This document shows, piece after piece, positions 1-5,438 of a stretch of 8,072 nt of DNA. This stretch comes from Pseudomonadota bacterium. Its GTDB lineage: Bacteria; Pseudomonadota; Alphaproteobacteria; SMXQ01. The stretch is taken from assembly GCA_022562375.1 (NCBI GenBank), contig JADFPK010000075.1, positions 1-8,072 of the forward strand, read 5' to 3'. Both the position numbers and the translations under genes were made by a program. Under the pieces are notes generated by a model. The model was not told the DNA's origin. It did no database searches and saw nothing but the letters and a program-made list of their open reading frames with translations. Position 1 is the first letter of the stretch. The number at the start of each line of letters is the position of its first letter.

Positions 1-3
1 GAC

Positions 4-59
4 GAATTAAGGTGACACCTTACTTAATTCCGCAATTAAGTATGGTGTCACCTTAATTC
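4..59. repeat. 56-bp near-perfect palindrome (REP-like or mobile-element end)
   Basis: Arms 4-29 and 34-59 are reverse complements with one mismatch (T20 against T43), around a 4-nt CCGC loop. Each arm is itself partly symmetric: GAATTAAG (4-11) is answered by CTTAATTC (23-30), with the nearly palindromic GGTGACACC between them. The AT-rich composition contrasts with the GC-rich coding DNA that follows. It contains the in-frame TAA (54-56) that closes the tgt frame. Such structure is typical of REP elements mobilised by IS200-like (Y1/RAYT) transposases or of transposon ends; that assignment is inference, since no transposase is visible. It lies at the window edge, so it could also be a repeat that broke an assembly. 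Confidence 0.8.
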
Positions 60-62
60 CGG

Positions 63-215
63 ATGCTGGGCGGCACGCTGATGAGCTGGCACAATCTGCA
101 ACTGTTCCAGGACCTGATGGCGGGCCTGCGCGACGCCATCGCCAATGACACCTTCGACGCCTACGCCGCGGCCTTCCTCGCCGAGTACCAAAGGGGCGAC
201 ATCGAGGCGTTGTAA
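63..215 (+). pseudogene. tgt: C-terminal fragment of queuine/preQ1 tRNA-ribosyltransferase (Tgt)
   Basis: The frame encodes 50 residues beginning MLGGTLMSWHNLQLFQDLMA and ending RGDIEAL. This aligns with the extreme C-terminus of bacterial Tgt, for example the E. coli stretch around EILG...HNL..YQRLMAGLR. His10 of the fragment sits where the family has its zinc-ligand histidine; the three cysteine ligands and the whole catalytic barrel would lie upstream and are absent. Going upstream in frame, only two codons separate the fragment from a TAA at 54-56 inside the palindrome, so the gene is cut there. Full-length Tgt is about 370-400 residues and exchanges guanine 34 of GUN-anticodon tRNAs for preQ1. 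Its place directly ahead of queF fits the pathway. The ATG at 63 is an internal Met of the family, not a likely true start. The truncation may be biological (element insertion) or an assembly edge. Confidence 0.78.
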
Positions 216-239
216 ATGGCGGTTTTAGTGGCGTATTCT
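210..239 (+). promoter_or_regulatory. possible promoter for queF, perhaps leaderless
   Basis: TTGTAA (210-215) and TATTCT (234-239) are separated by 18 nt and form a plausible sigma-70-like pair in a locally AT-rich stretch between tgt and queF. Transcription would be expected to begin about 6-7 nt after the second box, almost exactly at the ATG at 246, which lacks a good Shine-Dalgarno sequence. That combination suggests a leaderless queF mRNA. The match is modest and not tested. Confidence 0.25.
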
Positions 240-245
240 TGGCCC

Positions 246-713
246 ATGAGCGAGATAAAAGAAGAAATGCTGACCCAGCTCGGCCGGCGGGCGGAAATCC
301 CCGCTTCGCCCGATGAGGCCAGGCTCGAGAGCGTCGCCAACCCGCAAAGCGGCGAGCGCTATCTGGTGCGCTTCACCTGCCCGGAGTTCACCGCCCTTTG
401 TCCGATCACCGGCCAGCCGGACTTCGCCCATTTCGTCATCGACTACGTGCCCGGCGTTCGGTTGCTCGAGAGCAAGTCGTTGAAGCTCTTCCTGGCCTCG
501 TTCCGCAACCACGGCGCCTTCCACGAGGACTGCACCCTTACCATCGCCAAGCGCATCATCGAGGCGGTCGAGCCGAAGTGGCTTCGCATCGGCGGCTACT
601 GGTATCCGAGGGGCGGCATCCCCATCGACGTCTTCTACCAGACCGGGCCTGTCCCAGAGGGCCTGTGGGTCCCCGATCAGGGCGTCGAACCCTACAAGGG
701 ACGGGGGCGCTAA
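246..713 (+). CDS. queF: NADPH-dependent 7-cyano-7-deazaguanine reductase (QueF, type I)
   Basis: This cytosolic enzyme reduces the nitrile of preQ0 to the aminomethyl group of preQ1 with two NADPH, the step before Tgt. The 155-residue product has the size of the one-domain (YkvM-type) QueF. It shows the active-site region [11 protein letters not shown], with the nucleophilic Cys at 52 and the acid Asp at 59, then the family signature ESKSLKL (75-81), and HGAFHEDC (89-96) containing the substrate-binding Glu94. The start is ambiguous. An in-frame ATG at 216, just after the tgt stop (TAAATG) with a GAGG 8 nt upstream, would add ten residues ([10 protein letters not shown]) that do not look like the family N-terminus. 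I prefer 246, where [13 protein letters not shown] matches the usual beginning. It is convergent with queD, with only 16 bp between the two stops. The function call is firm. Confidence 0.95.
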   Translation: MSEIKEEMLTQLGRRAEIPASPDEARLESVANPQSGERYLVRFTCPEFTALCPITGQPDFAHFVIDYVPGVRLLESKSLKLFLASFRNHGAFHEDCTLTIAKRIIEAVEPKWLRIGGYWYPRGGIPIDVFYQTGPVPEGLWVPDQGVEPYKGRGR

Positions 714-729
714 GCCGGTAAGCCGGGCG

Positions 730-1092
730 TCACGCCCCGCCGCCGCGATAGACGCAGCCGGCGGTGCAGGTCTCGTGCAGCACCACCTTGCAAAGGCCCG
801 GCAGGTCGGGCTTCAGGCGGTCCCAGATCCAGCGCGCGATGACCTCGCTGGTGGGATTGGCGAGGCCGTCGATGTCGTTGAGATAATGGTGGTCGAGTTG
901 CCCGCGCAGCGGCGCGAAGGCTTCCTTGATGTCGGCGAAATCCATCACCCAGTCCTCGGGCTGTTTGATTTCGCCCTCGACGTGGATCTCGACCCTGAAC
1001 GAATGGCCGTGAAGCCGGGCGCATTTGTGATCGGGCGCCAAGTTGGGCAGCCGGTGCGCCGCCTCGAAGGTAAAGGACTTGAAAATCTCCAT
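730..1092 (-). CDS. queD: 6-carboxy-5,6,7,8-tetrahydropterin synthase (QueD)
   Basis: QueD converts 7,8-dihydroneopterin triphosphate to 6-carboxytetrahydropterin, releasing acetaldehyde and triphosphate; it is the first committed step of 7-deazaguanine synthesis. The 120-residue length is normal for the family. The zinc ligands are His13 (in FEAAHRL) and His28 and His30 (in LHGH). The catalytic Cys24 stands four residues before the first His of LHGH, as in the QueD motif CX3HGH. Asp67-His68 (LDHHYLND), PTSE (80-83) and the pterin-anchoring Glu107 (HETCTAG) complete the active site. The family also contains 6-pyruvoyltetrahydropterin synthases, but the CX3HGH motif and linkage to queC and queE favour QueD. 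The ATG at 1092 lies 11 nt after the queE stop, with a weak GGGA-type ribosome site, so it is probably the last gene of the minus-strand operon. Confidence 0.94.
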   Translation of the reverse strand: MEIFKSFTFEAAHRLPNLAPDHKCARLHGHSFRVEIHVEGEIKQPEDWVMDFADIKEAFAPLRGQLDHHYLNDIDGLANPTSEVIARWIWDRLKPDLPGLCKVVLHETCTAGCVYRGGGA

Positions 1093-1103
1093 CGCGGTCC
1101 CGA

Positions 1104-1745
1104 TCAGGGTATGCCGAGAATTTTGTGGGTCTGGAGGCTGAGCCGCCAGCGCGGATGGGCAAGGCAGAAATCACGCGCGAGCTCGGTGTTGCGCATCCGC
1201 GCGGGCCCGTCCATCGGCTGCAGGAAGAAGTGCTTGAAGATGAGCCCCTCGAAACCCTCCGGTTCCACCCCGGCCTGGGGGAAGACGAGCTTCAATTCAT
1301 TACCCTGGCGCTGCACAAGCCCGGCCCCGGCCTTGGGACTGACGCAGATCCAGTCGATGCCGTCGGGCGCCGCCAGCGTGCCGTTGGTCTCGACCGCGAT
1401 CTCGAAGCCGGCGCCATGGAAGGCGTCGATCAGGTCCGTATCCAACTGCAACAAAGGCTCGCCGCCGGTGAAGACGACGAAGGGGCTGAACCGGCTTTCG
1501 CCGTCGAATGGCCAGGTCCGCTTCGCCGCCGCCGCCAGATCGGCCGCCGCCGCGAAGCGCCCGCCGCCGTCGCCGTCGGTGCCGACGAAATCGGTATCGC
1601 AGAAATTGCAGACCGCGGTTTGCCGGTCCTCTTCCCGGCCCGACCACAGATTGCATCCGGCGAAGCGGCAGAAAACGGCGGGCCGGCCGGTATTCGCCCC
1701 TTCGCCCTGGAGCGTGTAGATCAGTTCCTTGACCGAATAGCTCAT
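1104..1745 (-). CDS. queE: 7-carboxy-7-deazaguanine synthase, radical SAM (QueE)
   Basis: QueE is a radical S-adenosylmethionine enzyme that rearranges 6-carboxytetrahydropterin to 7-carboxy-7-deazaguanine. The 213-residue product starts [16 protein letters not shown], the usual family opening. The [4Fe-4S] ligands are Cys31, Cys46 and Cys49, spaced CX14CX2C: this is the enlarged cluster loop known from one QueE subfamily instead of the standard radical-SAM CX3CX2C. The SAM-binding GGEP motif is at 94-97 and ETNGT follows further on. A Gly- and Ala-rich stretch (about 54-76) fills the region after the cluster loop, as in other proteobacterial members. The ATG overlaps the TGA of queC in an ATGA arrangement (1742-1745), which implies translational coupling. 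The open frame extends upstream to 2045, but that part lies inside queC in another frame and is not coding. Confidence 0.95.
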   Translation of the reverse strand: MSYSVKELIYTLQGEGANTGRPAVFCRFAGCNLWSGREEDRQTAVCNFCDTDFVGTDGDGGGRFAAAADLAAAAKRTWPFDGESRFSPFVVFTGGEPLLQLDTDLIDAFHGAGFEIAVETNGTLAAPDGIDWICVSPKAGAGLVQRQGNELKLVFPQAGVEPEGFEGLIFKHFFLQPMDGPARMRNTELARDFCLAHPRWRLSLQTHKILGIP

Positions 1746-2449
1746 GGTTCCGCCCGCTGAGAAACCCGGTAGGGCGCCGGGTCCTCGACGCCGGCCTCGG
1801 CGAAACCCCTGAGTCGCAAAATGCAGGAGTCGCACTCGCCGCAGGCGGCGCCATCCGGAGATGGGTCGTAACAGCTTCGCGTCAAGGCGAAATCGACGCC
1901 GAGATCGAGACCCTTGCGGATGATCTCGGCCTTGGTCAGCTCGATCAGCGGCGTGTGGATGACGAGACGCCGGGCACCTTCGACGCCGGCCTTGGTCGCC
2001 AGGTTGGCCATACCCTCGAAAGCCTCGATGTATTCGGGCCGGCAATCGGGATAGCCGCTGTAATCGAGGGCGTTGACGCCGATGAAGATGTCATGGGCCT
2101 CCAAAATTTCGGCCCAGGCCAGGGCGAAGGAGAGGAATATGGTGTTGCGCGCGGGCACGTAGGTGACCGGGATGCCGGCGCCGATCTCCTCCAGTGCCCG
2201 CCCCTTGGGCACGGCGATCTCATCGGTCAGCGCCGAGCCGCCGATGGCGCGAAGGTCGATCGGCACGATGATATGGCGCCCGACGTCAAACCTTTTGGCG
2301 ATCCGGCGCGCCGCTTCGACCTCGATCTCGTGGCGTTGGCCGTATTCGAAGGTCAAGGCCGAGACCTCGAAGCCTTCGCTCCTGGCAAGGAGGAGCGCCG
2401 TCGCCGAATCGAGGCCGCCGCTCAAGAGAACGATCGCTCTTGCCGCCAC
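1742..2449 (-). CDS. queC: 7-cyano-7-deazaguanine synthase (QueC)
   Basis: QueC uses ATP and ammonia to turn 7-carboxy-7-deazaguanine into the nitrile preQ0, the last step before QueF. The 235-residue protein carries the PP-loop ATP pyrophosphatase motif SGGLDS at 10-15, the conserved [10 protein letters not shown] segment, [12 protein letters not shown] and [19 protein letters not shown]-terminal zinc site is formed by Cys193, Cys203, Cys206 and Cys209 (SCYDP...CGECDSC). Length and motif order are ordinary for QueC. Translation begins at a GTG (2449-2447) preceded by AGGAAG (2458-2453); no nearby ATG fits the family start better. It lies 51 bp downstream of the LAB_N gene with a purine-rich spacer and no visible terminator, so it is probably cotranscribed with that gene. 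It overlaps queE by 4 bp. Confidence 0.96.
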   Translation of the reverse strand: MAARAIVLLSGGLDSATALLLARSEGFEVSALTFEYGQRHEIEVEAARRIAKRFDVGRHIIVPIDLRAIGGSALTDEIAVPKGRALEEIGAGIPVTYVPARNTIFLSFALAWAEILEAHDIFIGVNALDYSGYPDCRPEYIEAFEGMANLATKAGVEGARRLVIHTPLIELTKAEIIRKGLDLGVDFALTRSCYDPSPDGAACGECDSCILRLRGFAEAGVEDPAPYRVSQRAEP

Positions 2450-2500
2450 CGTCTTCCTATCCCTTCCCTCTTCCCTGGCTCTCTTTCCCGGCGGCGGCGC

Positions 2501-2773
2501 TCACTCCGCCTGGCGGCGATCCCGCAAGACGAAATAGAGGTTCCGGGAGTACACCAACAGACCGCCCGCCTGTCCGACGATGAAAACCGGATCCAGCCGG
2601 AAAATGGCGTAGGACAGCAGCGTCACGCCGCCGCCGAGGCTGAAATACCAAAAAGCGATGGGAATGACGCTCTTCTTCTGCTTCTCGCTGGATATCCACT
2701 GAATGAGGAATCGCGTCGAAAACAGGGCCTGGCCCATGAACCCTATGGCCAGCCAAATTGTCGGGGTGTCCAT
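2501..2773 (-). CDS. small LAB_N-domain membrane protein
   Basis: The 90-residue product matches the LAB_N family (lipid A biosynthesis N-terminal domain, Pfam PF07578 from memory). Visible features are GFMGQALFSTRFLIQWISSEK (11-31, conserved Gln15, Arg21, Gln25, Trp26 and Glu30), PIAFWYFSL (38-46), a loop with RLDPV (59-63) and a last segment with GQ..G...Y.RNLY (67-80). Three short hydrophobic segments (about 5-25, 36-58 and 62-82) suggest three membrane passes. Biochemical function is poorly known; in many proteobacteria the domain stands beside a Dpm1-like GT2 and an ArnT-like transferase, as here. It starts 3 nt after the GT2 stop, and its strong GAGGAG ribosome site (2785-2780) lies in the last codons of that gene, so the two are tightly coupled. 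A role as membrane partner or translocase for a polyprenyl-phosphate sugar is inference. Confidence 0.88.
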   Translation of the reverse strand: MDTPTIWLAIGFMGQALFSTRFLIQWISSEKQKKSVIPIAFWYFSLGGGVTLLSYAIFRLDPVFIVGQAGGLLVYSRNLYFVLRDRRQAE

Positions 2774-2776
2774 AAA

Positions 2777-3496
2777 CTACTCCTCGGATTCGATAATCGG
2801 GATCTTGTTGCGCCGCTTGAGCCACATGACGCCCATAAGGTCGGCGATGCCGACCCCGAGCCGGTCCAAGGTGGCGTAATTCGACCGTCCCGATTGCCTC
2901 GGGCGGTGGTTGACATCGACGCATTCGAGCACTCCCCCCGCGCGTTGGATGAGCGCCGGCAGGTAGCGGTGCATGTGATCGAAATAGGGCAGCGCCAGGT
3001 AGCTTTCGCGCCGGATGACCTTGAGCCCGCAACCGGTGTCGGTGACGCCGTCGGCGAGCAGCGATGAGCGCACGCGATTGGCGATGCGCGAAGAGGCGCG
3101 CTTCAACCAGTTGTCCCGGCGTCGGCGCCGGATGCCGGCGACCATGTCGAGCGGCGCCCCCGGGTCCGCCGCTTCGGCGATTTCGAGCAGCGCCGGGATA
3201 TCGGCGGGATCGTTCTGGCCGTCACCGTCGAGGGTGACGATCCACGTCCCTTGCGCCGCCTTGACGCCGGTCCAGATCGCCGCGCTCTGGCCGCAGCTTG
3301 CCCGGTGGCGCAGCACCTTCAGGGTTGCGAACCGGGCGCCGGCGTCCCCCAGGCGCGCCTTGGTTTCGTCGGTGCTGCCGTCGTCGACATAGATCACCTC
3401 GAAATCCCACCGCCCCTCGAGGGTCCGGTGGATTTCCTCGATCAGGGGGATGATGTTCTCCGCTTCATTGCGGACCGGGACGACGACAGAGATCAT
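2777..3496 (-). CDS. family 2 glycosyltransferase, Dpm1/ArnC-like polyprenyl-phosphate sugar synthase
   Basis: The 239-residue protein is a GT-A fold family 2 glycosyltransferase. It opens with MISVVVPVRNEAENI, then has VDDGSTD (37-43, nucleotide binding), GQSAA (69-73), the metal-binding DGDGQND (90-96) and DTGCGLKVIRR (153-163). This pattern is that of the dolichol/undecaprenyl-phosphate sugar synthases (DPM1, ArnC, RgtE type), which load a nucleotide sugar onto a polyprenyl phosphate at the cytoplasmic face. The sugar cannot be read from the sequence. Unlike ArnC, it has no pair of C-terminal membrane helices; it ends in a basic segment (MWLKRRNK) and an acidic tail. The open frame extends to 3589, but the 31 extra residues are unlike the family, so the ATG at 3496 is preferred. 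It is the first gene of the minus-strand run. Confidence 0.9.
   Translation of the reverse strand: MISVVVPVRNEAENIIPLIEEIHRTLEGRWDFEVIYVDDGSTDETKARLGDAGARFATLKVLRHRASCGQSAAIWTGVKAAQGTWIVTLDGDGQNDPADIPALLEIAEAADPGAPLDMVAGIRRRRRDNWLKRASSRIANRVRSSLLADGVTDTGCGLKVIRRESYLALPYFDHMHRYLPALIQRAGGVLECVDVNHRPRQSGRSNYATLDRLGVGIADLMGVMWLKRRNKIPIIESEE
2780..2785 (-). promoter_or_regulatory. ribosome binding site of the LAB_N gene inside the GT2 3' end
   Basis: GAGGAG on the minus strand encodes the last two Glu codons of the GT2 gene and lies 6 nt ahead of the LAB_N ATG at 2773. Ribosomes finishing the GT2 gene would sit on this site, consistent with coupled, roughly equimolar production of the two proteins. 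Confidence 0.7.
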
Positions 3497-3548
3497 GATG
3501 TTCACCGCTAAATTCGACCGCTCGGGTGAAGGAACGCCCACCTCGTCC

Positions 3549-3616
3549 GGGCGGGCGGGCGCGGCGAAAATACATGAGGCGCCGGGCAATGCAAGCGGCG
3601 GGCGGGCGGGCGCGGC
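3549..3616. repeat. perfect 17-bp direct repeat in the divergent spacer
   Basis: GGGCGGGCGGGCGCGGC occurs at 3549-3565 and again, identically, at 3600-3616, a 51-bp offset. Each copy has three GGG runs with single-C spacers and nearby GG pairs, so it is G-quadruplex-prone though short of four full GGG runs. The candidate minus-strand promoter lies between the copies. It could be a paired binding site, a small duplication, or low-complexity GC drift. Confidence 0.6.
3567..3594 (-). promoter_or_regulatory. candidate promoter of the GT2-LAB_N-queCED run
   Basis: Read on the minus strand, TTGCAT (3594-3589) and TATTTT (3572-3567) are 16 nt apart and resemble -35 and -10 boxes; this is the most AT-rich patch of the spacer. 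Initiation about 7 nt downstream would give a leader of roughly 60-65 nt before the GT2 ATG at 3496. The boxes match consensus only partly. Confidence 0.33.
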
Positions 3617-3689
3617 CCGCGTGCGGCCAAGATTCTCCCGTCGGCGGACGACTAATTTGCTAGACTACCCGGCGGATGACCCATCTGCC

Positions 3690-5429
3690 ATGGAAAAACA
3701 GCCCGTGCCATCAGCGCCACGGGAGCGAAGGTTGACCGCCGCGTCCTTCGCCGCGTCCCTGCCCGAACGGGGACCCCTGGCCTATCTGGTCCTCGGGCTA
3801 TTTTCGCTCTGCCTTTTTCTCCCCGGCATCTCGGCGCTGCCGCCGGTGGACCGGGACGAGGCCCGCTTCGCCCAGGCGTCGCGGCAGATGGTCGAGAGCG
3901 GGGATTACGTCAACATCCGCTTCCAGGACAAGGCGCGGCACAAGAAGCCGGCGGGCGTTTACTGGCTCCAGGCGGCCTCGGTGCAGGCGTTTGGCGCCAT
4001 CGGATCGAACGAGATTTGGCCCTACCGGATCCCCTCGGTCTTGGGCGCCCTTGGCGCGGTGCTCTTCCTCTTCGCCTTCGCGGGCGGGCCGTATGGCAGG
4101 CAAACGGCGTTCTTCGCCGCGCTGATGCTCGCCGCCTCGCTGGCGTTGACGGTCGAGGCCCATCTCGGCAAGGCCGATGCCGTGTTGCTGGCAATGGTGG
4201 TCGTCGCCCAAGGGGCGCTTTGCCGGGTCTATCTGCGAGGCATGGCGGGGGAGCCGGTGGCGGTGGCGACGGCGATCGTCTTCTGGGTGGCCCAGGGCGC
4301 GGCGATCCTGATCAAGGGGCCGATCGGACCGCTGATCAGCGCCCTCACCGTTATCGCCCTCATCATCGCCGAAAGAAGGGTGGCGTGGCTCAAGGGCTTG
4401 CGTCCGCTTCCGGGCGTGGCGATCGCCGCCGCCATCGCCGCGCCCTGGTTCATCGCGATCTCGCTCGAAACCGGCGGCGCCTTCCTCGCCGATGCCGTCG
4501 GCAAGGATTTGCTGCCGAAGCTCATCTCGGTGCAGGAAGCCCACGGCGCGCCGCCCGGCGCCTATAGCCTCGCCATGCTGGTGACGTTCTGGCCGGGATC
4601 GTTGCTCGCCTTCCCGGCGCTGGTCTGGGCGTGGCGGCACCGGGCGGACAAACCGTTGCGTTACTGCCTTGCCTGGCTCTTGCCGGCGTGGATTTTGTTC
4701 GAACTGATCCCGACCAAGCTGCCGCATTACGTGCTGCCGCTCTATCCGGCCCTGGCCCTCATCTGCGCCCACGCGGCGATGACCGGCGCCGACGAGCTCG
4801 CCCGCCTCGCGCGGACCATCGCCGGAAGGGGCCTCATGGTGCTTTGGGGCGGCGGCGGCCTGGCCATCGGCATCGGCATCGGCGGCGTCTCATGGTGGCT
4901 GGAGGGCCACATCACCGCGGTAGCGCTGGCGCCGGCGGCGGCCGCCATCGTCGCCGTGGCTCTCGGTCTCTGGTTCGCATATCGGGACCGCCTCGTCGAC
5001 GCCGTCGCCGCCGCCGCGCTTGGCGCCGTCATCGTCTACGCCTCGGCTCTCGGCATCGTCCTCCCCGCCGCCGAGGGCCTGTGGCTTTCGAGAACCGCCG
5101 CGCTGGCCATCGCCAAGCACGGGGAGGGCGCGGTTTCCGCCGGCGCGCCGGTCGCGGTCGCCGGCTATGGCGAGCCCAGCATCGTCTTCCTGCTCGGCAC
5201 CGCGACGCGGCTGGTATCACCGGACGCGGCGGCGGCGCATCTTGCCGAGGCGCCGGGCGCGTTGGCATTGATCGCCAAATCCCAGGAAGCTAGATTCCTC
5301 GAAGTATCGGCAAATCTCGGCCAGCGCCCAAACCGCTTGCAAACGATAAGCGGGTTCAACTATTCCAGGGGACGGCCGGTCACGCTTGTGCTCTATGGCG
5401 GCGGCGGGAAGACCGAAGGGGTGCGTTAG
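3690..5429 (+). CDS. ArnT-like integral membrane glycosyltransferase (GT39/GT83, PMT_2 type)
   Basis: The 579-residue product is a polytopic inner-membrane glycosyltransferase of the ArnT/PMT superfamily, which moves a sugar from a polyprenyl-phosphate donor to a periplasmic acceptor such as lipid A. After a basic N-terminus and a first membrane helix (about 30-50), the periplasmic loop carries LPPVDRDEARFAQASRQM (50-67) with the acidic residues expected for catalysis and metal binding, then KKPAGVYWLQA (85-95), which corresponds to the conserved KP..YW of ArnT. HLGKADA (158-164), IKGPIGP (208-214) and PTKLPHYVLPLYPALA (341-356) are further family signatures. About a dozen hydrophobic segments follow, with a small, less hydrophobic C-terminal part (about 465-579). 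The ATG at 3690 is chosen because the 80 residues of open frame upstream lie in the GC-rich spacer and look non-coding. The sugar and acceptor are unknown, so no arnT symbol is given. Confidence 0.88.
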   Translation: MEKQPVPSAPRERRLTAASFAASLPERGPLAYLVLGLFSLCLFLPGISALPPVDRDEARFAQASRQMVESGDYVNIRFQDKARHKKPAGVYWLQAASVQAFGAIGSNEIWPYRIPSVLGALGAVLFLFAFAGGPYGRQTAFFAALMLAASLALTVEAHLGKADAVLLAMVVVAQGALCRVYLRGMAGEPVAVATAIVFWVAQGAAILIKGPIGPLISALTVIALIIAERRVAWLKGLRPLPGVAIAAAIAAPWFIAISLETGGAFLADAVGKDLLPKLISVQEAHGAPPGAYSLAMLVTFWPGSLLAFPALVWAWRHRADKPLRYCLAWLLPAWILFELIPTKLPHYVLPLYPALALICAHAAMTGADELARLARTIAGRGLMVLWGGGGLAIGIGIGGVSWWLEGHITAVALAPAAAAIVAVALGLWFAYRDRLVDAVAAAALGAVIVYASALGIVLPAAEGLWLSRTAALAIAKHGEGAVSAGAPVAVAGYGEPSIVFLLGTATRLVSPDAAAAHLAEAPGALALIAKSQEARFLEVSANLGQRPNRLQTISGFNYSRGRPVTLVLYGGGGKTEGVR

Positions 5430-5438
5430 GACCAAGCG

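Larger units (their letters stand above)
3497..3689. other. divergent intergenic region between the GT2 and ArnT-like genes
   Basis: This 193-bp spacer must hold the promoters for both the minus-strand GT2 run and the plus-strand ArnT-like/PAP2 pair. It contains the two copies of a 17-bp GC-rich repeat and a candidate minus-strand promoter between them. For the plus strand, TAGACT (3661-3666) could be a -10 box but has no matching -35. I see no terminator, small gene or transposon remnant in it. Confidence 0.7.

Noticed and set aside
4..59. The palindrome as an intrinsic terminator or a CRISPR repeat
   Set aside because: No T-tract follows the stem, it precedes rather than ends the tgt fragment, and there are no regularly spaced copies or spacers.
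714..729. preQ1 riboswitch near queF
   Set aside because: Neither the 16-bp gap after queF nor the short, coding-flanked region ahead of it (216-245) shows the C-rich loop and A-rich tail of a preQ1 aptamer.
725..737. GGGCG-TCA-CGCCC hairpin between the queF and queD ends as a terminator
   Set aside because: The stem is only 5 bp, contains the queD stop codon and has no T-run on either strand; it is too weak to call.
775..1719. Long plus-strand open frame opposite queD and queE
   Set aside because: It is a GC-rich shadow: low-complexity Arg/Pro/Ala composition, no recognisable domain, and it lies opposite two genes with complete catalytic motifs.
1955..3067. Plus-strand open frame of 370 codons opposite queC, LAB_N and GT2
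   Set aside because: It runs antisense across three well-supported genes and shows no recognisable domain.
3661..3666. TAGACT as the -10 box of the ArnT-like gene
   Set aside because: No acceptable -35 sequence lies 16-18 nt upstream, so it is mentioned only as a possibility within the spacer.
3798..4772. Minus-strand open frame of 324 codons inside the ArnT-like gene
   Set aside because: Its product is almost all Arg, Gly, Asp and Glu with no family pattern, as expected for the antisense of a hydrophobic membrane protein.
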